DNA of 10,742 nt, taken from contig JANLHY010000129.1 of the NCBI GenBank assembly GCA_024653795.1, forward strand, positions 1 to 10,742, given 5' to 3'. The stretch's first letter is position 1. Each line of letters starts with the position of its first letter. The position numbers and the translations under genes were made by a program. This document shows, piece after piece, positions 1 to 5,694 of the stretch. The stretch is from Candidatus Brocadiaceae bacterium. Its GTDB lineage: Bacteria > Planctomycetota > Brocadiia > Brocadiales > Brocadiaceae. A model generated the notes under the pieces. That model did no database searches, was not told where the DNA came from, and worked only from the letters and a program-made list of their open reading frames with translations.

Positions 1-1
1 G

Positions 2-1453
2 TTAGATATGACGGAATCAATACTCAACGAAAAAGGATTTGCGGTTGATAAGGACGGCTTTGAAGAAGAACTCAAAAAACAGCGTTTACAAGCAAGGACA
101 TCGTCCCAGATGACAGGGCAGGTTTTCGACACAGGTCCTCTGAGCAAGATCAAAGACATTTCAAAGGGCACAAAATTTCTGGGTTACGAAAAATACTCAT
201 CAGAAGGAAGAATAATCGCCATTATCCAGGGTGATCAACTTGTGGAAGTAGCTATAACCGGCAGTGAAGTTACTGTGGTTTTAGACCAAACAGCCTTTTA
301 CGGTGAATCAGGTGGACAGATTGGTGATACGGGTATTCTGGAAGCAAATGGAATCTGCGTTCAGATTGCCGACACTAAGAAGAATGATGATTTTATTCTG
401 CACATTGGAAAGGTTGTAAAAGGAGAACTGAAGAAGGGAAACATGGTTCATGCGAAGGTTAACGTCCAGCGGAGGGACGCTATTCGGAGGAACCATTCAG
501 CTACCCACATTCTCCATTATGCCTTGCGAAGGGTAATCGGCCAGCACGCCGAACAGGCAGGTTCGCTGGTATCACCAGATCGGTTGCGTTTCGATTTTCA
601 CCATTTCTCTGGTTTAACAAAAGAAGAAATAACTCGTATTGAAGACTTGGTCAACGAAAAAATCCTGGAAAATGCGCCTGTAAGTGCAAAAGAATCAACT
701 CTCCAGGAGGCAAGGAATGCCGGCGCCATGGCGCTATTTGGTGAAAAATATGGAGAAACAGTCAGAGTGGTCTCTGTGGGTGATTTCAGCAAAGAACTGT
801 GTGGTGGAACACACATAAATAATGCCGGAGAAATTGGACTATTGAGGATCATTTCCGAATCCTCTGTTGCAGCAGGAATCAGGCGTATTGAAGCTATTAC
901 AGGCATAGCGGTATTAAACAGAAGCAGAGAAAAAGAAACGATTATCCAGGAGGTGTGCAACACCCTGAATACGCACGAGGACAAACTGATTACAAAAACG
1001 CAGGAAATTTTAAATGAACTCAAAAATTCACAAAAAGAAATCCACAAGGCAAAACAAAAGGAATTAAGCGGCAAGATTGGTCCCCTCATTGAGAGCGCCA
1101 AAGTGGTTTCGAATGTAAAGATCATAACCAAAAAATTAGACGATGCAACCGCAGACGATTTGAGAAAAACGATAGATATGTTAATGAAATCTGGCGAAAA
1201 ACTCGCCATAGTTTTGGGAACTTCACAAAACGGACGTGTAACGATAGTCGCCGCCTTGACTCCTGATCTGGTTAAGCGCGGATTGCATGCCGGGAATATC
1301 TCAAAAGAAGTTGCAAAGGTTGTTGGAGGAGGAGGCGGCGGCAGACCGGATATGGCACAGGCCGGAGGTCAATGGGCAGACAAATTGGATGAGGCGCTCT
1401 GTTTTGCCGCTGAATTGTTAAGCAATAAGATATTACAGGGAAGTAGCTGCTAA
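2..1453 (+). CDS. alaS: Alanyl-tRNA synthetase, C-terminal part (5' end outside window)
   Basis: AlaRS charges tRNA-Ala with alanine and hydrolyses mischarged Ser/Gly-tRNA-Ala in the cytoplasm. The frame is open to the window edge (Leu-Asp precede the first visible Met at base 8), and that Met sits inside the conserved stretch ending the tRNA-recognition region, so it is not the start; the aminoacylation core lies upstream. Visible parts: a beta-barrel stretch with FYGESGGQIGDTG, then the editing domain with zinc-binding HSATH (about residues 165-169 of the visible 483) and CGGTH (about 267-271), then a coiled-coil-like Lys/Glu segment, then the C-Ala/DHHA1 end with a run of six Gly followed by GRPDMAQAGG. 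The sequence is intact to its stop. The last ten or so codons lie in a 26-bp direct repeat, and the TAA stop forms the first three bases of a 26-nt palindrome, so the C-terminal tail seems to have been reset by a repeat insertion. Identity is certain. Confidence 0.96.
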   Translation, partial: LDMTESILNEKGFAVDKDGFEEELKKQRLQARTSSQMTGQVFDTGPLSKIKDISKGTKFLGYEKYSSEGRIIAIIQGDQLVEVAITGSEVTVVLDQTAFYGESGGQIGDTGILEANGICVQIADTKKNDDFILHIGKVVKGELKKGNMVHAKVNVQRRDAIRRNHSATHILHYALRRVIGQHAEQAGSLVSPDRLRFDFHHFSGLTKEEITRIEDLVNEKILENAPVSAKESTLQEARNAGAMALFGEKYGETVRVVSVGDFSKELCGGTHINNAGEIGLLRIISESSVAAGIRRIEAITGIAVLNRSREKETIIQEVCNTLNTHEDKLITKTQEILNELKNSQKEIHKAKQKELSGKIGPLIESAKVVSNVKIITKKLDDATADDLRKTIDMLMKSGEKLAIVLGTSQNGRVTIVAALTPDLVKRGLHAGNISKEVAKVVGGGGGGRPDMAQAGGQWADKLDEALCFAAELLSNKILQGSSC

Positions 1454-1616
1454 CCCCAGCCTTAAGGCTGGGGTTAGTGACGGTTTTATCTGAATAGGGC
1501 TTTAGCCCTGATAGTGCCCTGTTGCTAGTTCAATCGTCCTCGATTGAACCAAAATGTTTCGGTTCAGGCTTCAAGCCTGAACCAACTGTGGCAATAAGAT
1601 ATTACAGGGAAGTAGC
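1422..1616. repeat. 26-bp direct repeat pair flanking a hairpin cluster
   Basis: Bases 1422-1447 (the end of alaS) and 1591-1616 are identical over 26 bp, starting GCAATAAGATATTACAGG. They enclose 143 bp containing four hairpins. The second copy is no longer read as alaS; in the alaS frame it would continue for 16 codons after the repeat to a TGA at 1665-1667. The arrangement looks like an insertion with target duplication, or a tandem duplication later filled with repeat DNA. A duplication of 26 bp is long for a transposition scar, so the mechanism is open. Confidence 0.9.
1451..1583. repeat. Cluster of four REP-like hairpins after alaS
   Basis: Four palindromes follow one another. 1451-1476 is a perfect palindrome with arm TAACCCCAGCC and centre TTAA. 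1496-1509 is AGGGCT-TT-AGCCCT. 1528-1549 is GTTCAATCG-TCCT-CGATTGAAC. 1561-1583 has 11-bp arms GGTTCAGGCTT around a single C. Three share a GGCTT/AAGCC-type core. Clusters of short, strong hairpins of this type are typical of REP/REPIN elements that RAYT (IS200-like) transposases can mobilise; no such transposase is in this window. The first hairpin could also stop or protect the alaS transcript, although no T-tract follows it directly. Confidence 0.75.
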
Positions 1617-1702
1617 CGATTTATTTTTAAAAAATATGTGACGAACCGTCCAAAAGCACAATGGTGACATCCTTTTAGCACATCAGTCTCTTGAGTTTTT
1701 GC

Positions 1703-1731
1703 TTGACAATAATGGTATCGGTATATAGAAT
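1703..1731 (+). promoter_or_regulatory. Sigma70-like promoter for rpmF-plsX-fab genes
   Basis: A perfect TTGACA (1703-1708) and TAGAAT (1726-1731, five of six matches to TATAAT) are separated by the ideal 17 bp. A start near 1738 would give a leader of about 120 nt before rpmF, ending in a pyrimidine-rich stretch (about 1800-1832). It is the best promoter match in the window and sits at the head of the ribosomal protein/fatty acid gene group. Confidence 0.72.
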
Positions 1732-1852
1732 TTTTAGTTTGAAAGTAACATATTATAAATATCTTACGATGAAGTACTGGGAAGTATATCATAAATGTAT
1801 CCTTCTTTCTTTGCCTTCCCTGTGCTTCTTTTTTTTTATGAACTTTTTATCG

Positions 1853-1860
1853 AGGTGATG
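1853..1860 (+). promoter_or_regulatory. Strong Shine-Dalgarno of rpmF
   Basis: GAGGTGAT is fully complementary to the 3' end of 16S rRNA and precedes the ATG at 1862. It fixes the rpmF start and fits the high expression expected of a ribosomal protein. Confidence 0.75.
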
Positions 1861-1861
1861 C

Positions 1862-2089
1862 ATGCCTAATCCAAAGAGAAGGTTTTCAAATTCAAGAACT
1901 CGTAAAAGACGCACCCACGACAAGCTTACTCCTCCTATTATTCCGCTTGCCGAAAACATTGGGAAAGGAGCCGGCGTACGCTCAAAGCTGTATATTTGTT
2001 CACATTGCAAACAGGTAAATCAACCCCATACTGTTTGCCACAACTGTGGCTATTACCGAGGTAAACAGGTTATTACTGTTGAAAGGTGA
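1862..2089 (+). CDS. rpmF: Ribosomal protein bL32, zinc-ribbon type
   Basis: This is a 75-residue protein of the large ribosomal subunit. The N-terminus PNPKRRFSNSRTRKRRTH is the basic L32 signature, although the family more often begins with VPKRR. Four cysteines, Cys46, Cys49, Cys59 and Cys62, form two CxxC pairs of a zinc ribbon. The family is usually about 55-65 residues; the surplus here is a linker of roughly 20 residues (about 21-42) between the basic arm and the zinc ribbon. The start is supported by a perfect Shine-Dalgarno. plsX begins 4 nt after the stop, the widespread rpmF-plsX pairing that ties ribosome production to phospholipid synthesis. No broken or missing zinc ligand is seen. 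Confidence 0.95.
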   Translation: MPNPKRRFSNSRTRKRRTHDKLTPPIIPLAENIGKGAGVRSKLYICSHCKQVNQPHTVCHNCGYYRGKQVITVER

Positions 2090-2090
2090 G
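2083..2090 (+). promoter_or_regulatory. Ribosome binding site deciding the plsX start
   Basis: AAGGTGAG overlaps the last codons and stop of rpmF and ends 3 nt before the ATG at 2094. A longer reading from an ATG at 2046 would add 16 residues that lie inside rpmF and precede the conserved start of PlsX, so it is rejected. Confidence 0.7.
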
Positions 2091-2093
2091 TTT

Positions 2094-3110
2094 ATGAGAG
2101 TTGCGGTAGACGCAATGGGTGGAGACAAAGCTCCGCACGAAATCGTTAAGGGGTCGGTTCTGGCAGCACAACAGTTTCAAGACGACGAAATTGTATTGGT
2201 CGGTGATGAAAAAGCAATACAAGGCGAACTTAACTCTCACGTGAATCCCCCGAAGAACATTACGATTTATCATGCGCCTCAAGTGGTTGGGATGGACGAC
2301 CCTGCAACCTACTCTATACGACAAAAAATCAATTCGTCAATCACACGCAGTGTTGAACTGGTAGCAAAAGGAGAGGCAACTGCTGTGGTAAGTGCGGGTC
2401 ATACAGGCGCTGCGGTAGCTGCATCAACTCTGCATTTACGAACCCTGAAAGGGGTACGGCGTCCCGGTATTGCCGTTGCTATTCCCACCCGACACGGAAT
2501 ATGTTTGGTTATTGATGTCGGAGCAAACATTGCCTGCAAACCCGAACACCTCTTCCAATACGGTGTTATGGCAGCGGTACTCAGTAAATATATGTTTGGC
2601 ATAGAAAATCCAAGAGTTGGTCTTCTGAACATCGGCGAAGAGGACGCAAAGGGAAATGATCTTACGAAAGAAACTTTCGCGCTCCTTTCCAGTTCAAGTT
2701 TAAACTTTGTGGGAAATGTAGAAGGCCGTGAAATATTTGATAACAAAGCTGACATCGTTGTTTGTGAAGGTTTCGTGGGAAATGTCTTGTTGAAATTTAC
2801 AGAAGGGCTGGCCATGAACCTTTTGTCAACCGTTAAAGCCGGTGCAATGAAGAGTTTCCGAACGAAACTGGGGTTATGGTTATGTAAACCAACCTTTGAG
2901 GCATTAAGGGCTAAAATGGATTTTAGTGAATATGGCGGCGTTCCCTTGTTGGGCGTCAATGGTATTTGCATTATATGCCATGGCAGGTCTGATTCCAAGG
3001 CCATACAAAATGCCATACGAGTCGCATTGCAGTTATCAAAAAACAATGTGAATGAGCACATTGTCTCCGAATTGGAAAAAACCAATGCACTCGCGGCAAC
3101 TGTTATGTAA
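2094..3110 (+). CDS. plsX: Phosphate acyltransferase PlsX
   Basis: PlsX converts acyl-ACP and inorganic phosphate into acyl-phosphate, the donor used by PlsY to acylate glycerol-3-phosphate. It is a peripheral membrane enzyme at the first step of phospholipid synthesis. The 338-residue length is normal. Family motifs appear in order: VDAMGGDKAPHEIVKG at the very N-terminus, VGMDDPATYSIRQK, SAGHTGAAVA, VIDVGAN, VGLLNIGEEDAKGND, CEGFVGNVLLKFTEG and the C-terminal SEYGGVPLLGVNG followed by a HGRSDSKA-type helix. The ATG at 2094 places MRVAVDAMGGD exactly where PlsX proteins begin and has a Shine-Dalgarno. It lies 4 nt after rpmF and 47 nt before fabH; no terminator is visible in either gap, so co-transcription is likely. 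Confidence 0.96.
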   Translation: MRVAVDAMGGDKAPHEIVKGSVLAAQQFQDDEIVLVGDEKAIQGELNSHVNPPKNITIYHAPQVVGMDDPATYSIRQKINSSITRSVELVAKGEATAVVSAGHTGAAVAASTLHLRTLKGVRRPGIAVAIPTRHGICLVIDVGANIACKPEHLFQYGVMAAVLSKYMFGIENPRVGLLNIGEEDAKGNDLTKETFALLSSSSLNFVGNVEGREIFDNKADIVVCEGFVGNVLLKFTEGLAMNLLSTVKAGAMKSFRTKLGLWLCKPTFEALRAKMDFSEYGGVPLLGVNGICIICHGRSDSKAIQNAIRVALQLSKNNVNEHIVSELEKTNALAATVM

Positions 3111-3157
3111 CCGATTAGCCGCCTATTAATCTCCTCTGGTCAACGAACTAATTACAC

Positions 3158-4147
3158 ATGCGACAAAATCAAAGGGCATCAATTACAGGTATAGGGTCAT
3201 ACCTACCAAGCAAGGTTTTAACAAACTACGACTTAGAAAAGATGGTTGATACCAGTAACGATTGGATTATCCAGCGAACGGGCATTAAAGAACGCCGTAT
3301 CGTCGAGAATGGCGTTACAACGTCAGACATTGCCACCCAGGCCTCACTCAGGGCGATGGAAGATGCCGGCGTTTCTCCAAAAGATTTAGACATGATTATT
3401 ACCTCCACGATTACGCCCGACCATATCTTCCCGTCGACTTCGTGCTACATACAACAAAAAATAGGGGCAACCCGCGCATGCGCTTTTGATATCCTTGCGG
3501 CATGTGCCGGTTTTATCTATGCCCTGTCTATTGGACAAAGCTTTATAAATTCAGGAGCAATGAAGACCGTTTTGGTGGTAGGCGCTGAATGTTTATCTAA
3601 AATTACTGACTACACCGATCGTGCAACCTGCGTATTATTCGGAGACGGCGCCGGTGCAGTCATCATACAAAGAGACCCTGTAAAACATGAAATTCTTTCC
3701 TCGAGCTTAGCCGCAGATGGGTCAGAGGCAGATGTACTTATCATGCCAGGAGGAGGGGCAAGAAATCCCGCATCGCTAGAGTCCGTTCAACAACGGCTGC
3801 ATTATATTCAATTTCGAGGCAAAGAAGTATTCAAACTGGCGATTAATAATATTACCAATTTAATTTTAGAAACAGCGAAGGAAAACGGGCTCACCCTTGA
3901 CGATATCGACTTAATTATTCCACACCAGAGCAACCTAAGGATTATCGAAGCAACCATGGAAAAGCTTGGATTGCCGATGGAAAAGGCATTTGTAAACATT
4001 GATAAATACGGAAATACATCTTCTGCATCAGTTCCTATCGCAATTGACGAAGCCAGAAAAGAAGGGCGACTCCGCAAAGGAAACATCGTCATGCTGGTGG
4101 CGTTTGGGGGGGGATTAACGTGGGGGTCTTCAGTTATTAGATGGTAG
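3158..4147 (+). CDS. fabH: 3-oxoacyl-ACP synthase III (KAS III)
   Basis: FabH starts type II fatty acid synthesis by condensing an acyl-CoA (acetyl or branched) with malonyl-ACP. The 329-residue length is typical. The Cys-His-Asn triad is complete: Cys116 in DILAACAGF, His256 in IPHQSN, Asn286 in KYGNTSSAS. TSNDWIIQRTGIKERR near residue 32 and the C-terminal AFGGGLTWGSS are further KAS III signatures. The ATG at 3158 gives the expected N-terminus (SITGIGSYLPSKVLTN), but no Shine-Dalgarno lies in the preceding 25 nt, so translation may rely on coupling or a weakly structured leader. The 3' end overlaps fabD by 7 nt. Starter-unit preference cannot be read from the sequence. Confidence 0.95.
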   Translation: MRQNQRASITGIGSYLPSKVLTNYDLEKMVDTSNDWIIQRTGIKERRIVENGVTTSDIATQASLRAMEDAGVSPKDLDMIITSTITPDHIFPSTSCYIQQKIGATRACAFDILAACAGFIYALSIGQSFINSGAMKTVLVVGAECLSKITDYTDRATCVLFGDGAGAVIIQRDPVKHEILSSSLAADGSEADVLIMPGGGARNPASLESVQQRLHYIQFRGKEVFKLAINNITNLILETAKENGLTLDDIDLIIPHQSNLRIIEATMEKLGLPMEKAFVNIDKYGNTSSASVPIAIDEARKEGRLRKGNIVMLVAFGGGLTWGSSVIRW

Positions 4148-5094
4148 AAAACTTGCGAAAGACTGCGCTCCTCTTCCCCGGCCAGGGCGCCCAATATACA
4201 GGAATGGGTAAGGATTTTTATGAACAATACAAAGAGGCGCGGGAAGTCTTCAACAAAGCCAACGAAGTCCTGGGCTTTGATTTATCAGCGCTATGCTTTC
4301 ACGGAAAACAGGAAGAATTAAACAAGACTTCCATTTGTCAGCCTGCTATATTGGTAACCAGCATTGCCATACTGGAAGTGTTTAAAAAAAATTCTTCAAT
4401 TCAAATGGACACGTGTCGTGCTGCCTGCGGGCTTAGTCTGGGAGAATACACAGCCCATGTAGCTGTTGGTTCCATGACCTTTATGGATGCCGTGCGGCTG
4501 GTATACAAGCGCGGCCTGTTTATGCAAGAGGCATGTAATGCGAATCCGGGGGGAATGGCCTCTGTTATCGGATTAGAAGATGAAAAAGTAGAACAAATTT
4601 GCAATGAGATGAAATCACTAGGAATTATTTGTGCTGCAAATTATAATAGTCCGGGGCAGGTGGTTATCTCAGGCGAAAAAACGATCCTGGAAAAAGCATC
4701 CTTGCTGGCGAAAGAACGAGGGGCAAGGATGGTTGTTCCTTTAAAGGTAGATGGGGCGTTCCATTCGGAATTAATGAACCCTGCAAGCAGCAAACTTTCA
4801 AGGGAACTCGAGTTGACGCCGATTTCTAAACCGACTATTCCCGTTGTGGCAAATATTCATGCACAATACGTACGGGAACCTGAGGAGATAAAAATCTCTT
4901 TGGCAAAACAACTCAATAGTCCGGTACGGTGGCACCAATCAGTCTCCATGCTGATCCGTGACGGATTTAATCAGTTTTATGAAATAGGCCCCGGAAAATC
5001 TCTATCGGGCCTTATGAAAAGGATTGACTCTACTCAGGAAATCAAAAATATTGACACGGTAGAGGCATTTAAAAATATGGGAAAATCAATTTAG
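4141..5094 (+). CDS. fabD: Malonyl-CoA:ACP transacylase
   Basis: FabD transfers malonyl from CoA to holo-ACP, supplying the extender unit for FabH and FabF. The 317-residue length is normal. The N-terminal FPGQGAQYTGMG oxyanion loop is present, with nucleophile Ser99 in GLSLGEYTAH, the carboxylate-binding Arg124 in VYKRGLFMQ, NYNSPGQVVISG near residue 168, and catalytic His208 in VDGAFHSELM. Two positions differ from the common bacterial pattern: Leu98 replaces the His of GHSLG, and Ala206 replaces the Pro of GPFHS. The Ser, Arg and His needed for catalysis remain, so activity is expected. The ATG overlaps the fabH stop, which suggests translational coupling. The stop is followed within 2 nt by a hairpin and a block of repeats. 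Confidence 0.95.
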   Translation: MVENLRKTALLFPGQGAQYTGMGKDFYEQYKEAREVFNKANEVLGFDLSALCFHGKQEELNKTSICQPAILVTSIAILEVFKKNSSIQMDTCRAACGLSLGEYTAHVAVGSMTFMDAVRLVYKRGLFMQEACNANPGGMASVIGLEDEKVEQICNEMKSLGIICAANYNSPGQVVISGEKTILEKASLLAKERGARMVVPLKVDGAFHSELMNPASSKLSRELELTPISKPTIPVVANIHAQYVREPEEIKISLAKQLNSPVRWHQSVSMLIRDGFNQFYEIGPGKSLSGLMKRIDSTQEIKNIDTVEAFKNMGKSI

Positions 5095-5196
5095 AAAGTC
5101 CCCTCTTGGGAGGGGACTTCGTCGTGAGCTCAGTCGAACGATTTAGGGGTGGGTAAGTCGGTAATTCGTGAGATATTCACCCCGTTAGAAAGGAGT

Positions 5197-5220
5197 CTCC
5201 GTCCGAAAGGGCGGAGTTTT
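5197..5220 (+). terminator. Intrinsic terminator at the apex of the repeat block
   Basis: CTCCGTCC-GAAA-GGGCGGAG forms an 8-bp stem (one G-T pair) with a GAAA loop, followed directly by TTTT. This is a compact rho-independent terminator for the rpmF-fabD transcript, about 100 nt after fabD. It lies inside the innermost inverted repeat (5176-5279), so it may have come with the element. Confidence 0.6.
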
Positions 5221-5295
5221 GAGAAAATAACAGTATGGGAGGGGTTTGAAGCCTCTTCCAAACTTTCTAACGGGGTGAACTGAGATTTCACGACC

Positions 5296-5318
5296 CTTGT
5301 CCTCGTGAAAACGGGGAA
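5296..5318 (+). repeat. 23-nt repeat word, inverted copy at 9577-9599
   Basis: Bases 5296-5318 (starting CTTGTCCTCGTGAAAACGGG) are the exact reverse complement of 9577-9599. Within this word TTTCACGA (5286-5293) and TCGTGAAA (5303-5310) can pair around a 9-nt loop. The word is shared by two otherwise unrelated gaps 4.3 kb apart, so it belongs to a dispersed repeat family. Confidence 0.85.
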
Positions 5319-5338
5319 AGGGACCCACCCCTAACCCC

Positions 5339-5380
5339 TCCCAAGAGGGGAATTGTGGAGTCTCTTCCCAAGAGGGGAAT
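5339..5380. repeat. 15-bp direct repeat, period 27 bp
   Basis: TCCCAAGAGGGGAAT occurs at 5339-5353 and again at 5366-5380. The first copy is part of the outer right arm of the nested inverted repeat; the second extends the same family toward acpP and forms its own small hairpin, CTCTT-CCC-AAGAG (5362-5374). Confidence 0.75.
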
Positions 5381-5424
5381 AATTCATGCCACCCTGAAAC
5401 CCGCATAAATAAAATGAAAATCCC

Positions 5425-5453
5425 TATACAATTTAATTTTATGATAAGGAGGT
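5425..5453 (+). promoter_or_regulatory. acpP upstream signals: possible -10 and strong Shine-Dalgarno
   Basis: AAGGAGGT (5446-5453), a consensus Shine-Dalgarno, lies 6 nt before the GTG start of acpP and fixes that start. The AT-rich DNA just before it has TATACA (5425-5430) as a candidate -10, but no convincing -35 at the right distance. Because a terminator lies upstream, acpP-fabF probably needs its own promoter; the Shine-Dalgarno is secure, the promoter is a guess. Confidence 0.5.
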
Positions 5454-5459
5454 AAAACA

Positions 5460-5693
5460 GTGTCAGCAGTCGAAGAGAAGGTCAAAGAGATTATTACCAA
5501 GCAAATGGGTGCAAAAGCCGAACAAATTACCAAAGAAACGTCATTTATTAATGATCTGGGAGCGGATTCTTTGGATACCGTAGAACTGATTATGGAATTT
5601 GAAGACGCCTTTGATATGAACATCCCGGATGAAGAAGCAGAAAAGATCCGTACGGTGGGAGACGCCATTAAATACATAGAGGAACACAAATAA
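5460..5693 (+). CDS. acpP: Acyl carrier protein
   Basis: AcpP is the small acidic cytoplasmic carrier that holds growing acyl chains as thioesters on 4'-phosphopantetheine. The 77-residue length is standard. Ser37 in NDLGADSLDTVELIMEFEDAF is the phosphopantetheine site, and the helix II recognition region is canonical. The start is GTG, supported by a consensus Shine-Dalgarno 6 nt upstream and by the expected MSAVEEKVKEII N-terminus. It is separated from fabD by 365 bp of repeat DNA with a terminator and from fabF by a single base, so it is probably transcribed with fabF and perhaps apart from fabHD. Anammox-type genomes can hold several ACPs; this one looks like the general fatty-acid ACP because of its neighbours. 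Confidence 0.96.
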   Translation: MSAVEEKVKEIITKQMGAKAEQITKETSFINDLGADSLDTVELIMEFEDAFDMNIPDEEAEKIRTVGDAIKYIEEHK

Positions 5694-5694
5694 A

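Larger units (their letters stand above)
5096..5350. repeat. Nested inverted-repeat block between fabD and acpP
   Basis: Four arms pair in perfectly nested order: 5100-5115 with 5335-5350 (16 of 16, CCCCTCTTGGGAGGGG); 5143-5154 with 5323-5334 (12 of 12, TTAGGGGTGGGT); 5166-5171 with 5288-5293 (6 of 6, TCGTGA); 5176-5192 with 5263-5279 (17 of 17, TTCACCCCGTTAGAAAG). The two outer right arms abut, while the left ones are separated by 27 bp containing GAGCTCAGTCGAACG. The outer left arm is itself the core of a 10-bp hairpin (5096-5119, loop TTGG) right after the fabD stop. This could be a MITE-like element with decayed ends or repeats inserted into one another. No reading frame in it looks like a real protein. 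Confidence 0.85.

Noticed and set aside
1571..1792. Open frame of 73 codons on the - strand in the alaS-rpmF gap
   Set aside because: It overlaps the direct repeat and the rpmF promoter, has odd composition (many Ile, Tyr, Cys) and resembles no family.
1454..1861. tRNA or riboswitch in the alaS-rpmF gap
   Set aside because: The hairpins are simple isolated palindromes; no cloverleaf, no T-loop GTTCAANNC in context, and no known riboswitch core.
5096..5380. Short CRISPR-like array of CCCAAGAGGGG units
   Set aside because: Spacing is irregular, units are inverted as well as direct, spacers are absent, and no cas genes are nearby.
5185..5406. 73-codon open frame on the - strand containing PSWEGLGVG
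   Set aside because: It is a translation of the CCCTCCCAAGAGGGG-type repeat; such repeat-derived frames are often mis-annotated as proteins, and no Shine-Dalgarno or family likeness is seen.
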